NCBI GenBank assembly: GCA_022360175.1
Contig: JAKSDI010000258.1
Span: 1-42,193, forward strand
Origin: Chitinophagales bacterium
GTDB lineage: Bacteria > Bacteroidota > Bacteroidia > Chitinophagales > Saprospiraceae
DNA: 42,193 bases
Direction: 5' to 3'
Position numbers and translations under genes: made by a program. Below the pieces are notes generated by a model, which was given only the letters and a program-made list of their open reading frames with translations, ran no database searches and was not told where the DNA came from. Below are positions 15,534 to 26,017 of this stretch, in pieces. Positions within the stretch are counted from its first letter, which is position 1. Each line of letters opens with the position of its first letter.

Positions 15534-17483
15534 TTAAGCATCAACAGGGATACGTATACTCACAGAAGTCCCTTCCCCCACTTCACTATCCCACTCTACT
15601 TCTCCATTCATTACCTTCACCCTGGATTCTACACTAGACAAGCCCAAACCTTTTTTCAGGCGAGCCGATTCTACATCAAAACCTACACCATCATCTTCTA
15701 CTGTAATAAATAAATAATCATCTCTCATAAACAGTTGTATATTCAATTTACCAGCATTTGCATGCTTCATCGCATTATTGATTAATTCCTGAAGGATTCG
15801 GTATACTGCTAATGACCGCTTACCCAAGCGTTTTTCATCTAATCCAACTGCATTAAACTTACAACTGTATCCCTGTTGCTGTATATTGACCACTATGTCT
15901 TCAAGAGCGGCCTCCAAACCTGAAATGGATAGTGCTTTTGGTAACATATTGTGAGAAATACGCCTTACCTCTACGCAAGCTTCATCTATCATCTTAGTGG
16001 CTTTACCTACCTCCTGCGCCGACCCAACTGAAAGATGACTAACATGTGCTTTAGCTGCTGTAAGCAAACCTCCGAGGCTATCATGCAGATCAGAAGCTAT
16101 CCGCATACGTTCCTTTTCTTCTCCTTCGATGACCGCATTCATCGCGGTCAGTTGTTGATCCTGTTGTAGTTGTATGATCCGTTGTTGCTGCAACTCTTCT
16201 TTCTGAGAAGCGATGCGCATACGCTGCAGAAAAGCATAAAGCAATAAGCCCCCCATCAATACCAGCGATAAAACTACTGCGATCAACATGTTTCGCTGTT
16301 GTGTTCTTTTTTCCAACACCAATTGATTAACTGCCAGTTCATTTTCTTTGGCCAAAACATCATACTGGGCCTGCATCTCCTCCATCAGTGCAAGGCGGCG
16401 CTCTTCCTTTAGTGAATCCTGGAGTAAATAAGCCTGGAGAAGTGCGTCATAAGCTGATTTATGCTTTCCTAATTCCTTTTTTGCTCCACTCAATTTAAAG
16501 TAAGCCTCTTGTAGGTTTTTTTGTAAGCTTCCCTGCTGACTATGCAAAATGGACGATTCCAGATAGGACTCCGCCTCTTGATAGGCTCGCTTTTCTAAAG
16601 CAATAGCTCCCAACATATAATGTTGAGCAGAGGCATTCCAGATATCTTTATCTTTTTGCGTATAATCTTCTGCTTCTAACAAAACATCCCAGGCTTCTTC
16701 ATAACACCCCAAATTCATATAAATACTCCCTAATGCATTCAAACACTTAATGACATCTTCATCATTCTCAAGCACCGTATATAAACCCAAAGCGTCATTA
16801 AGATACTTTATGGACAATTCCATTTCATCAATATAACTGTATAATATACCGAGGTTTTGATAGGTGTTTGCTAAACCTAAAGAATCATTCAGTGATCGTT
16901 TTATTTTAATAGATCGATCATAAATAGTGATTGCTTCCTCATATCGTTCTTGTGTACGGTAAATAGAAGCAATATTATTAAGCACTTTTGATAAATTTTC
17001 CTGGCTATCGTATTGTTCATATATTTTATATGCTGACAAATACCCCTTAAGTGCCTCATCCCATTGCCCCACCCGATGATAAACCAATCCGCCATTAATA
17101 AAATGATTGGCTGCCGATAAAGTATCTTTTATTTGAAAACACAACTCCCTGCCTTCCTTAAACAAGACCAAAGCTTCCTCGTTTTGACCGAGATATATCA
17201 ATGCTGAAGCTTTAAAAAAAAGTGCTCTTTGTATTCCTTTCGGATAATCCAGTTTTTGAAAGAGTTCGACTGCTTCCTGAGATAAATCTCTCATTGTTTC
17301 TATCTCATAAGCATAATAAAGGTTTTTTAGCACCTCCTCATAAATCACATAACTACTAGTATCCTTTGGGGCTTTCGCCCAAATGGCCTTCAAGCTGTCT
17401 AACTCACTGTCTTGAGTATAAACTGTGGTAATAGGTAATAAAAAACTAAGAAATAGAATAGTGTATTGGGATAGTGTTCTCAT
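15534..17483 (-). CDS. TPR sensor histidine kinase (HisKA_3/LuxR-RR type)
   Basis: 649 residues: signal peptide (about 1-24), a long array of tetratricopeptide repeats (about 50-360) that should lie in the periplasm, a coiled coil, one TM helix (about 399-420), a second coiled coil, HisKA_3 dimerisation domain with phospho-His467 (ERMRIASDLHDSLGGL) and HATPase domain to the end with N-box INNAMKHA, and the glycine boxes DDGVGFD and KGLGLSSVESR. It phosphorylates the response regulator downstream. The TPR array suggests sensing through protein contact rather than a small ligand. Divergent from the FtsX-type permeases, which may be the regulated targets. Confidence 0.95.
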   Translation of the reverse strand: MRTLSQYTILFLSFLLPITTVYTQDSELDSLKAIWAKAPKDTSSYVIYEEVLKNLYYAYEIETMRDLSQEAVELFQKLDYPKGIQRALFFKASALIYLGQNEEALVLFKEGRELCFQIKDTLSAANHFINGGLVYHRVGQWDEALKGYLSAYKIYEQYDSQENLSKVLNNIASIYRTQERYEEAITIYDRSIKIKRSLNDSLGLANTYQNLGILYSYIDEMELSIKYLNDALGLYTVLENDEDVIKCLNALGSIYMNLGCYEEAWDVLLEAEDYTQKDKDIWNASAQHYMLGAIALEKRAYQEAESYLESSILHSQQGSLQKNLQEAYFKLSGAKKELGKHKSAYDALLQAYLLQDSLKEERRLALMEEMQAQYDVLAKENELAVNQLVLEKRTQQRNMLIAVVLSLVLMGGLLLYAFLQRMRIASQKEELQQQRIIQLQQDQQLTAMNAVIEGEEKERMRIASDLHDSLGGLLTAAKAHVSHLSVGSAQEVGKATKMIDEACVEVRRISHNMLPKALSISGLEAALEDIVVNIQQQGYSCKFNAVGLDEKRLGKRSLAVYRILQELINNAMKHANAGKLNIQLFMRDDYLFITVEDDGVGFDVESARLKKGLGLSSVESRVKVMNGEVEWDSEVGEGTSVSIRIPVDA

Positions 17484-17568
17484 CGATGCTCGCTCTTTAC
17501 AACAGCAAAATAGTGAATTTAAGTAATCTTGTGTAATGTAGCTCTAAGTAAGTACTATTGGCTAAGAA

Positions 17569-17584
17569 TGTTCGAAATCGAACA
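17569..17584. promoter_or_regulatory. Perfect 16-base palindrome in the kinase/permease divergent region
   Basis: TGTTCGA-AA-TCGAACA is a perfect inverted repeat apart from the central two bases. A related half-site (TCGAACAC) follows at about 17599-17606, giving a likely second binding position. It sits 86 bases before the kinase start and 115 bases before the permease start. The partner response regulator is the natural candidate binder (inference). Confidence 0.6.
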
Positions 17585-17698
17585 GCAAGTGTATCTTTTC
17601 GAACACTACACACTAAACACAAAAGCCACAACTAACTGATTACCAACACAAACACTCAATGGCACAGAATTTGGTTTTGATAATACAAATCACCTTCT

Positions 17699-20065
17699 AT
17701 GCTTAAAAATTATCTAAAAATAGCTATCAGAAATCTCATAAGAGACAAAGGGTTTGCGACTATCAATATCCTGGGTTTATCCGTAGGGCTGACTGTCAGT
17801 TTATTGATACTACTCTGGGTACGTTCTGAGATCAAAACCGATCAATTTCACAGCGATGTGAACAATATATATAGGGTACTCGCTAATATAGACAATGGAG
17901 AAGGAGGGATACTTACCTGGTCATCGACCCCCTATCCTCTTATAGCCCTGGCAAAGGAAACCTATCCTGAAATCGAAAGCATTGGCGCTTATGATCAGAC
18001 CAATAAAAGGCAATTCACCGTAGATAATGAGCAATTTCTAGAGGATGGCATCTATGCCAACACTGGCTTTTTTGAAGTTTTGAGCTTTCCCTTTCTGGAA
18101 GGTAGTCCGGAAGCAGCTAAAGAGATTTTACACGGCATTGCAATTTCTGAGCGCCTAGCCAATAAGTTTTTTGGAGAAGAATGGAAAGGACAATCTGTAG
18201 GAAAGGCAGTCAATATCAATGGTGAGCAAGATTATCAAATTACTGGCGTTTTTGCCAATCCTCCACTACACTCTTCCTTACAATTTGATTTTGTGCTAAG
18301 CCTGGAAGCACTTCATAAGAGGAATAACAATACTTATCCCTGGGGTAATTTTGATAGCCGAATTGTATTAAAAACTAAAAAAGGAGCTAGTCCATTAGAC
18401 TTGCAAAAGAAACTCTCTGCCAGTATAACAGAGCAAAACGAGTTTATGGCCTCCAATGAGCTGGTACTGCAAGCATATAATAGGGCTTATTTGCACAATC
18501 GCTTTGAAAATGGTAAGGAAGCGGGTGGCCGTATCACTTATGTTAACATATTTACAGCCGCCGCACTCTTTTTACTTCTAATTGCCAGCGTTAACTTCAT
18601 GAATTTGGCAACCGCCAGAGCTTCCAGAAGAGCAAAAGAGGTAGGTATCCGCAAAACCATTGGCGCAGCCCGCTCTTCTATTGCTACACAGTTTATGATA
18701 GAAGCAGGGCTCATTACATTTACCAGTCTATCTTTAGCCATTGTATTTAGTAAACTGGCAACCCCCTATTTTGAAGAAGTCACTGGTAGCACCTTATCCT
18801 TTGATCTTAATCAGTCTTATGTTTGGTTGTTATTATTGGGAGTAGGAATTGGAACGACTCTACTATCAGGTAGTTATCCTGCTTTTTTCCTTTCCTCTTT
18901 TAAAATTGCCAATGTTTTAAAAGGGCGGCTCACTCATGGTTTTGCAGGTAGCGATTTAAGCCGAGCATTAATTGTAGTTCAATTTATTCTTTCTGCTTTG
19001 TTAGTAGTAGGTGCCTTGGGTATACAACAACAGATGAACTATATTAAAAACAAACACCTGGGGTTAGACAAAGATCATGTTTTATATTTTAGGACTCCTC
19101 CCAAGGCACGAAATACCCCTGATGTCTTCAGAGAAGAATTAGCCCGCATCCCTGGTATAGAACGTATCACCTATACTACTGACAACCCTTTAGAAGTAGG
19201 CTCTCAGACTGGTGATCCTCAATGGGAAGGCATGGCAGATGATGCGAGCTTAATGTTCCATATTTTAAATGCGGATCCTCATTTCCTGGAAACAATGAAT
19301 ATTCAGTTGGCCGATGGCCGTAATTTTTCAGATAATATTAGTTCAGATACACTGGCTTTCCTCATTAATGAAACAGCAGCCACTGCTATGAAACTGGACG
19401 ATCCTATTGGCAAGCGAATGGAATTTTGGGGTATCAGCGGACAGATTGTTGGGGTGGTTAAAAACTTCCATATTAGTTCATTGTACGAAGTCATTGACCC
19501 ACTTATCATCATGTGTCAGCCTAATAATGCCGAAATAGCAATGCTAAAGATCAATCCAGCCCAAACGGAAACCATTCTTGCCCAGACCGAAACGGTTTTT
19601 GAAAGTTTTGCCGATGGATATCCATTCCGTTATGACTTTCTTGATGAGCGGTATTTTCAAATGTATAAAAGTGAAGAGCGCACCGGACATCTGGCTCGCC
19701 TCTTTGCAATAGTTGCATTATTTGTTTCCTGTCTGGGTTTATTAGGGCTATCCGCTTTTACCGCTCAGGTACGCACCAAGGAAATTGGGATACGTAAAAT
19801 ATTGGGAGCAACCGTTACCAATATAATAGGCATGTTATCCAAGGATTTCTTAAAATTAGTAGGCATTGCATTGGTCATTGCATTACCCTTCAGTTGGTAT
19901 ATGCTCAAACAATGGCTCAGTAATTTTGCCTATAAGATTGAAATATCATGGGAAATTTTTGCTGCTACAGCTACTGTAGCCATTGTATTTGCATTGATTA
20001 CTGTTAGCTTTCAAAGTGCCAAGGCAGCTCTTCGAAACCCTACAAATGCTTTGAGGCAGGAGTAA
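17699..20065 (+). CDS. FtsX/MacB-type ABC transporter permease, duplicated form
   Basis: Inner-membrane protein of 788 residues with the Bacteroidota double-FtsX layout: TM at about 20-42, a large periplasmic MacB-like core domain (about 45-270), three TMs (about 283-303, 331-352, 374-395), a second half starting with a TM (about 423-445), a second periplasmic domain, and three TMs (about 665-686, 718-738, 750-772). Conserved FtsX motifs RRAKEVGIRKTIGAARSSI and VRTKEIGIRKILGATVTNI occur after the first TM of each half. It needs an ATPase (LolD/MacB-like) that is not encoded nearby. Such mechanotransmission permeases export peptides or lipoproteins or signal across the membrane. Paired with a homologue 59 bases downstream. 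Confidence 0.93.
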   Translation: MLKNYLKIAIRNLIRDKGFATINILGLSVGLTVSLLILLWVRSEIKTDQFHSDVNNIYRVLANIDNGEGGILTWSSTPYPLIALAKETYPEIESIGAYDQTNKRQFTVDNEQFLEDGIYANTGFFEVLSFPFLEGSPEAAKEILHGIAISERLANKFFGEEWKGQSVGKAVNINGEQDYQITGVFANPPLHSSLQFDFVLSLEALHKRNNNTYPWGNFDSRIVLKTKKGASPLDLQKKLSASITEQNEFMASNELVLQAYNRAYLHNRFENGKEAGGRITYVNIFTAAALFLLLIASVNFMNLATARASRRAKEVGIRKTIGAARSSIATQFMIEAGLITFTSLSLAIVFSKLATPYFEEVTGSTLSFDLNQSYVWLLLLGVGIGTTLLSGSYPAFFLSSFKIANVLKGRLTHGFAGSDLSRALIVVQFILSALLVVGALGIQQQMNYIKNKHLGLDKDHVLYFRTPPKARNTPDVFREELARIPGIERITYTTDNPLEVGSQTGDPQWEGMADDASLMFHILNADPHFLETMNIQLADGRNFSDNISSDTLAFLINETAATAMKLDDPIGKRMEFWGISGQIVGVVKNFHISSLYEVIDPLIIMCQPNNAEIAMLKINPAQTETILAQTETVFESFADGYPFRYDFLDERYFQMYKSEERTGHLARLFAIVALFVSCLGLLGLSAFTAQVRTKEIGIRKILGATVTNIIGMLSKDFLKLVGIALVIALPFSWYMLKQWLSNFAYKIEISWEIFAATATVAIVFALITVSFQSAKAALRNPTNALRQE

Positions 20066-20124
20066 AACTAATGCCCTGATAGCTTTTATAATTAATTAAA
20101 AGACCACATTTCATATATCATCCG

Positions 20125-22560
20125 ATGTTAAAGCACCAATTTAAAATCATCATCCGCCGACTCCGCCGACAGTGGCTTTTTAGCAGTATACACACTATAG
20201 GTTTAACGCTAGGTTTTACCTGCTGTTTACTTATTTACCTTTTCATACGTTATGAGGTAAGTTTTGATCGCCATCATACTCATCTTGATAATTTGTATAG
20301 AATAAATACACTTTCCAGAGAAGGAGGTGACCTGCAATATTCTCATAATGCACCTTATCCTTTAAGCGTTGCTCTGCGCCCGGATTTTGAAGACTGGCCA
20401 GCCATAGCAGAAATTCATTGGCAGTCGAATCAAACCATTAAGAAGGAAGATGCCAGCATCGTCAATCTAGAAAATGGCATGTATGCAGAGCCCGAAATTT
20501 TTGACGTTTTTGATATTCAAATTATTCAGGGTGTGGGTAAAGAAGTGCTAGGCGAACCTGGTTATGTGCTTTTATCAGAAAGTACTGCAAACTTACTTTA
20601 CGACAATCAAAATATAGAAGGTAAGTCTTTACACCTCAATGATACCACACAATTGCAAATAGCAGGAATCTATGCTGATTTTCCAGCTACGACTCATCTG
20701 CCAGCCAATTATATCGTCTCTTACAAATCACTTACTACTGACCTGGTAGGCTTCGACATCAGCAGTTGGGGTGTAACCATTTCAGGCTCAGTCTATGCTC
20801 GTTTGCCGGAAGGACAATCACCTGAAGCTTATGAGAGCAGGCTATATGAGTTTACCAAAAAGTATATGCACGATGAGAATAGTGAGCATCCTAATGAGCT
20901 TGTTTTACAACCTCTCAAGCAAATTCATTTTGATACTAATTATTCATCCGATACCAATGTCAGCTCTATTAATCCCGCCAGTCTTTGGGTAGCCGCTAGT
21001 ATTGGCTTACTCATCATTTTGATGGCTTGTTTCAACTTTCTTAATCTGTCGCTTGCGCAAAATATTCGCAAAAGCAGTGAAGTGGGCATCCAAAAAGTAC
21101 TTGGCGCTGATCGCAAACAAATATGGATCAATCATTTTGGTGAAGCATTCGTATTAACTTCACTAGCTTATGTCTTGAGCATAGTTATCGTCAATTTAGC
21201 ACTGCCTTCTCTTAATCGTTTATTGGCAAAAGAACTGCAATGGCAGACTTCTACTATCATAGAATTGTTAGGATTTTCATTATTACTAATGGTATTGATG
21301 AGTCTTCTAGCAGGTGCTTATCCTGCCTGGTTGCAGGCACGCCAGCAAATTGTAGAGATTCTTAAAAGCAGTAAAACCGTGGGAGATCGCCCGAATAATC
21401 GCGTCAGGCAATTTACGGTTGTTGCTCAGTTTATAATCACCCTGGCTATCATATCCAGTGCGATTACGGTAGCACGACAACTCCAGCATATCAAAAATAA
21501 AGATCTAGGCTTTAAGCAAGAATCTATTGCACTCATCAGCATACCAGAACCTGGTGATCCTGCTGTTCAACAATTAAAAGCAGCATGGCAGGAGATCCCT
21601 GGTATCGAAAGTTTATCTCTGGCTTTAGGAGCACCTACTTCTAACAACAATCTACATACCTCTCTTTTCCCTTACGGAGAATCACCACAAAACAGTACGA
21701 TCAGAGTAGGCCTTAAAACGGCGGATTCCAACTATGATCAGCTATACGGCCTAAAGCTACTAGCAGGGCGATTCATCAATGCAAAAGATGAAGAAGCACT
21801 TTTCAACAAATTTCCGGATGAAGGCAAAAAGTACAGCATAGTAGTCAATGAAGAACTTATAAAAGAACTTGGGTATACCAATGCAGAAGAAGCTTTAGGA
21901 AAGCGATTAGTTCTAGGTTTCAATGAAGCAGTGGGAGAGATTGTAGGCATTACTGCCAATTTTCACAGCACTTCCCTATACGACCCTGTAGAACCTATCT
22001 TTATGATGCCTTTATCTTTACTCAACTATCAGGCAGGCGTGAAGATAAAAGCAGGGGCTACCTCTGAAACACTCAGTCAGCTAGAGGAATCCTACAAGCG
22101 TTTTTTCCCTGATCATTTATTCAATCAGGCTTTCCTTGATGAATCTATTGCTCAACAATACCTGGCAGAACAGCGATTATTTAAGCTACTACAAATATTT
22201 GGCGCTATTGCTATCCTGATTGCCTGCCTTGGCTTATTTGGTTTGGCAGCATTAGCAGCTGAGCATAGAAAAAAAGAAATCAGCCTGAGGAAAGTTTTGG
22301 GAGCCTCTTTAAGTAGTATTTTACAACTCTTATCTAAAGAGACGCTAATATTGATTGGTATTGCCATTCTGGTAGCTACTCCTCTAGCCTGGTGGGCAAT
22401 GAGTAGATGGCTGACCAACTTTGCTTATCGTATTGATGTAAGTTGGTGGACTTTTGCAGTAGCAGGTATTGTATTGGCTTTATTAGCTATCATTACTATT
22501 AGTGGCCAAACAATAAAGGCAGCATTGGCCAACCCGGCAGATGCTTTGAGGGGAGAATAG
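20125..22560 (+). CDS. FtsX/MacB-type ABC transporter permease, second homologue
   Basis: Homologue of the preceding gene, 811 residues, same order of elements: N-terminal TM (about 19-40), periplasmic MacB-like core, three TMs, second half with VRQFTVVAQFIITLAIISSAITVA, second periplasmic domain and three C-terminal TMs, ending IKAALANPADALRGE. The FtsX coupling motifs are IRKSSEVGIQKVLGADRKQ and HRKKEISLRKVLGASLSSI. The 59-base gap and shared direction support co-transcription, and a strong terminator follows. Sequence divergence from the first copy is high, so it is an old duplication. Confidence 0.93.
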   Translation: MLKHQFKIIIRRLRRQWLFSSIHTIGLTLGFTCCLLIYLFIRYEVSFDRHHTHLDNLYRINTLSREGGDLQYSHNAPYPLSVALRPDFEDWPAIAEIHWQSNQTIKKEDASIVNLENGMYAEPEIFDVFDIQIIQGVGKEVLGEPGYVLLSESTANLLYDNQNIEGKSLHLNDTTQLQIAGIYADFPATTHLPANYIVSYKSLTTDLVGFDISSWGVTISGSVYARLPEGQSPEAYESRLYEFTKKYMHDENSEHPNELVLQPLKQIHFDTNYSSDTNVSSINPASLWVAASIGLLIILMACFNFLNLSLAQNIRKSSEVGIQKVLGADRKQIWINHFGEAFVLTSLAYVLSIVIVNLALPSLNRLLAKELQWQTSTIIELLGFSLLLMVLMSLLAGAYPAWLQARQQIVEILKSSKTVGDRPNNRVRQFTVVAQFIITLAIISSAITVARQLQHIKNKDLGFKQESIALISIPEPGDPAVQQLKAAWQEIPGIESLSLALGAPTSNNNLHTSLFPYGESPQNSTIRVGLKTADSNYDQLYGLKLLAGRFINAKDEEALFNKFPDEGKKYSIVVNEELIKELGYTNAEEALGKRLVLGFNEAVGEIVGITANFHSTSLYDPVEPIFMMPLSLLNYQAGVKIKAGATSETLSQLEESYKRFFPDHLFNQAFLDESIAQQYLAEQRLFKLLQIFGAIAILIACLGLFGLAALAAEHRKKEISLRKVLGASLSSILQLLSKETLILIGIAILVATPLAWWAMSRWLTNFAYRIDVSWWTFAVAGIVLALLAIITISGQTIKAALANPADALRGE

Positions 22561-22599
22561 AAAGCATAAACACTTCATACTCTAAATTTTGAATATAAT

Positions 22600-22632
22600 A
22601 GCGGGCAGCCTTCAGTGCTGCCCGCTTAGTTT
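22600..22632 (+). terminator. Rho-independent terminator after the permease operon
   Basis: GC-rich 10-base stem (AGCGGGCAGC with GCTGCCCGCT) and a 7-base loop, followed by TAGTTTT. It lies 39 bases past the second permease stop. Confidence 0.88.
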
Positions 22633-22707
22633 TGGATATGTTTTTATAGCAAAAATGGCTGGTGTTCTGTCAAGCGGAGAGCTGGATCCAGCTAATAATT
22701 TTCCCAT

Positions 22708-22801
22708 GGTCCACGAATTGCACTTATTACACAAATTATCATGACTTTTGTGTAATTCGAGCAATTTACTCGGTCAAGCCCCGTGAGAAAAGTTGTGGAC
22801 C
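22708..22801. repeat. Compound nested inverted repeat, 94 bases
   Basis: Three nested pairs of arms: GGTCCAC (22708-22714) with GTGGACC (22795-22801); AATTGC (22716-22721) with GCAATT (22761-22766); and TTACACAAA (about 22727-22735) with TTTGTGTAA (about 22747-22755). It lies just past the stop of the CcsBA gene and just before it on the permease side, with a separate perfect 14-base palindrome AGCTGGATCCAGCT nearby at 22680-22693. It could be a small MITE-like element with GGTCCAC ends, or an RNA structure at the 3' end of the nrf operon. Confidence 0.6.
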
Positions 22802-22824
22802 AACCAAAACTTCTTTACAAAGCC

Positions 22825-25800
22825 TTAGTTAATTACTTCCTGTTTTGAACGTACACTCATTCTCCAGTAAGCTGCTATTATAAGGATCACTATACTAATG
22901 ACTAGTACATATATAAAAGTAGGAATAGGCATAGGGTCTCCTTGTGCATAAGAGTGTAAGCCTGATAAATAATAATTGACACCAAAGGAAGTCATGATAA
23001 TTGAGAAGAAAGCAATGACGCTGCTCACACTAAAAACATAATCACCCCGCATAGCAGGTACTAAACGCAAGTGTAGTACCGCCGTATAAACGATGATTGA
23101 AATCAAAGCCCAGGTTTCTTTTGGGTCCCAGGCCCAATAACGCCCCCAGGATTCATTGGCCCAAACACCTCCTAAAAATGTACCGATAGCCAGCAAATAC
23201 AAACCAATAGTCATCGACATTTCATTAAGCGTTGTCAACTCTCTAATCGCTACCCCCATAGATTGATGCTGCTTTGAGCCCCTTGCTATCATAAGCAATA
23301 AACTAGTAATACCCAGGAGTGCACATAAGCCTAAAGGAGCATAACTGGCAACAATAGTAGCTACATGTATTTTCAGCCAATATGATTTTAATACAGGCAC
23401 CAGATTTGTAATCTCAGGATTGAGCCAATCTAGAAATGCAACAAACATTAAAGTGCCAGAAAAGAGGACTGCCAGAGGTACAACAAAATCAGTTTTACGC
23501 ATAAACATTAAACCAAAAAGCACTAAAAACCAGGATACCAATATGGTCATTTCATAACCATTACTCCAGGGTGGATAATCACCTGCATACCATCTCAATG
23601 CTATATTAAAGGTATGCGCTATGAATCCTAAACCAATTAATACAGTAAAAGCGGCATAAGTATATTTTAGCCCTTTATTTTCGTAAAAAAATACTCTTAA
23701 TACAGCTAGTACCAACAGTAATGTACCCAATAACCAATAAATAGGGAAAAGCTTATTAAATAGCCCCAATTCGTTATACCACAACTCAGCAGCTACCCGC
23801 TTTGGAGAAGGTACCACCTCCGCACCTATTATCTGTTGATAAGTATTTATATAATCCAGGTTTTTCATAGCTTCTGTCCAATCACCACTAGCCTGTGCCC
23901 TGTCTATACTTGCATAATACTCAGGCATAATCCTTCTTACAAATAATGAATCTTCCGCACTAAAGCCTGCTTTTTGAAATTTATTAGAATACCAATTGTG
24001 ATTGGGATCGTCCTTTTTAGGGAAAAGCTTTAAATAACTCCCACTCAAGGCCTGGTATAGTAGATTGAAACGCTCATCCAATGCCAGGGTTTCTTTGTCA
24101 AAAGCATTCCTTTCAGCTGGTTTCTTTTTATTAGCTGCATCAACTTCTTCTATTAATATATATTGTCCATTAATATCGAAGAAATCTCTAAACGACAAGT
24201 GTTTGGCATCCGGCTTATCTATTTTTTCTAAAATAGGTAAACTCTTCTCTGCATCCACCTTTACTAATGGTATAAACTGCCATACATCAGGATCTTTATG
24301 TAATGCTAAAAACAACTGATTGACATCAAATATGGCGCCATTAGCAGGCGACTCAAAAGAGGTGCTACGCATGAGTTTGCGACAAAGCTCTGATGCCAGG
24401 GAATTGACGGGTTTTATACGCCCATCCATATCCTGTATTAAAAGTGCACCAAAAGCAGCAGCATGATTTGCTTCTACCGGCAACAATATTTGGCTGGTAT
24501 CCGGATCAATCGATTTATCCTGTGCCCAAAGCCCTGCATTGCCTAACAATAACAGTACCAATAGCAGGCTTTTTTTCCGTTCCTTTAGCCTTGCCAGTTC
24601 CCTATTCAGGTATTGAAAGCGGGTGGTTTTACCAAATAGCGCAAAAAACATTCCTATTCCCATAAGGGTATAACCAATATACGTAATCCAGGTACCCCAA
24701 TAATCTTTATTGATAGAAAGGATTGTGCCACCTTCGTCCAGGTCATAAGAAGCCTGAAAAAAACGATACCCTTTATAATCCAATACATTATTCATGAAAA
24801 TCCGATAAGGCATTTCTTTTTCACCATCCATCACTGTTACCTCACTCGCATAAGAAGATGGACTCATGGAACCAGGGTAACGCTCTAGCTGAAAATCGCG
24901 CAAATGAAGCGAAAAAGGCAACTCAGAAACTCTTGGCCCAAACAAAACCTGTGCCTTTATTCCTCCTACATTAATAGCTGTTGGTACACTCATTACTCCT
25001 TTTTCCGCATAGATTTCATAGCGTTTACTTTCATTATCAGTACTAATTTCCAACTCCATTATATCAGGCAAGCTCGCTGCCTTATTTTTATCTTTGGTAG
25101 GCTGATAAGCAAGGGCTACATTTTGAAAAGTTGCTTTTAATACAAAAGAAGTCTGTCCTATATGATACAATGTATTTGTCTTAACAGTAAAACGTTCTCC
25201 TGGCGGTATCTGCCCCGCTAATTGGGATGCCATTTCCAGATAGGCAGTAGTATCATTAGCCTGTAAATACAAAGAATCTCCTTCCAGGCGCAGGTTCAAA
25301 CCTTCTATCATATTGGTATTCAAACCAATACTTGTTTGTCCATTATAATAAGAATCACCCTCTATAATAAAAATATCTCTACGCTCACCTCCATTTGTTA
25401 TAGCCAGGGCGACAACGGCCTGATCTCCTTTCACAAGTGCCTCTTCTGCATCAGGTGTATAGGACACACATTTTGCCCACAAAGGCTTGGATTTTGTACC
25501 TATATTGATATCAAAATCAGGGATTGTGAGGCTAGATAGTTGTAGCCTTTCTTCTTTTTTTACAATCTCTTCTCCTTCTTTAACCAGGCTTTGGAAATAC
25601 ATATCGTTGGACAGCATAACATTAGACGCCTGCCCTTCACGGATACTCATAGTGCCTTCGTAACCAGTATAACGAGTTACAAAGGCCCCCAGAATTGTGA
25701 TTACAAACGCAAGATGGAACAAACAGACAGCCCATTTTTCCTTACGCCATAAACGATATTTCACGATGTTACCTAAGAAATTGATTGCTAATATGGCCAT

Positions 25801-25968
25801 CACCAGTTCGAACCACCACGCATCATAGACCAAAGCCCAGACGGCTGGTGTGCCATAATCATTTTCTAAAAAGGTAGCATAAGCCATACTTGTTGCAAAA
25901 ATAAGTAAGGCAACCAGTGTTGTCTGATTTGAAAACAATACTGATTTTATAAATTTGATAATGTTCAT
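22825..25968 (-). CDS. Fused cytochrome c biogenesis protein CcsBA (ResB-CcsA)
   Basis: Inner-membrane System II cytochrome c synthase, which exports haem and ligates it to CXXCH motifs. From the chosen ATG (25966-25968) it has 1047 residues: an N-terminal ResB/CcsB-like part with TMs and the GYEGTMSIREGQ segment, a long periplasmic insert, and a C-terminal CcsA part with the WWD haem-handling motif (about 936-955, WANESWGRYWAWDPKETWAL) and candidate haem-ligand His in HTFNIALRWYAGDYPPWSNGYEMT and KIHVATIVASYA. The upstream start at 26022 would read through hairpin sequence and is less likely. Placed after nrfA, as in other Bacteroidota nrf loci, so it probably matures the NrfHA haems, including the CXXCK haem of NrfA. 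Confidence 0.93.
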   Translation of the reverse strand: MNIIKFIKSVLFSNQTTLVALLIFATSMAYATFLENDYGTPAVWALVYDAWWFELVMAILAINFLGNIVKYRLWRKEKWAVCLFHLAFVITILGAFVTRYTGYEGTMSIREGQASNVMLSNDMYFQSLVKEGEEIVKKEERLQLSSLTIPDFDINIGTKSKPLWAKCVSYTPDAEEALVKGDQAVVALAITNGGERRDIFIIEGDSYYNGQTSIGLNTNMIEGLNLRLEGDSLYLQANDTTAYLEMASQLAGQIPPGERFTVKTNTLYHIGQTSFVLKATFQNVALAYQPTKDKNKAASLPDIMELEISTDNESKRYEIYAEKGVMSVPTAINVGGIKAQVLFGPRVSELPFSLHLRDFQLERYPGSMSPSSYASEVTVMDGEKEMPYRIFMNNVLDYKGYRFFQASYDLDEGGTILSINKDYWGTWITYIGYTLMGIGMFFALFGKTTRFQYLNRELARLKERKKSLLLVLLLLGNAGLWAQDKSIDPDTSQILLPVEANHAAAFGALLIQDMDGRIKPVNSLASELCRKLMRSTSFESPANGAIFDVNQLFLALHKDPDVWQFIPLVKVDAEKSLPILEKIDKPDAKHLSFRDFFDINGQYILIEEVDAANKKKPAERNAFDKETLALDERFNLLYQALSGSYLKLFPKKDDPNHNWYSNKFQKAGFSAEDSLFVRRIMPEYYASIDRAQASGDWTEAMKNLDYINTYQQIIGAEVVPSPKRVAAELWYNELGLFNKLFPIYWLLGTLLLVLAVLRVFFYENKGLKYTYAAFTVLIGLGFIAHTFNIALRWYAGDYPPWSNGYEMTILVSWFLVLFGLMFMRKTDFVVPLAVLFSGTLMFVAFLDWLNPEITNLVPVLKSYWLKIHVATIVASYAPLGLCALLGITSLLLMIARGSKQHQSMGVAIRELTTLNEMSMTIGLYLLAIGTFLGGVWANESWGRYWAWDPKETWALISIIVYTAVLHLRLVPAMRGDYVFSVSSVIAFFSIIMTSFGVNYYLSGLHSYAQGDPMPIPTFIYVLVISIVILIIAAYWRMSVRSKQEVIN

Positions 25969-26017
25969 AACCTGATTATTACGATACAAGCCCAAGCCAG
26001 GGCATCTTGGCATGATC

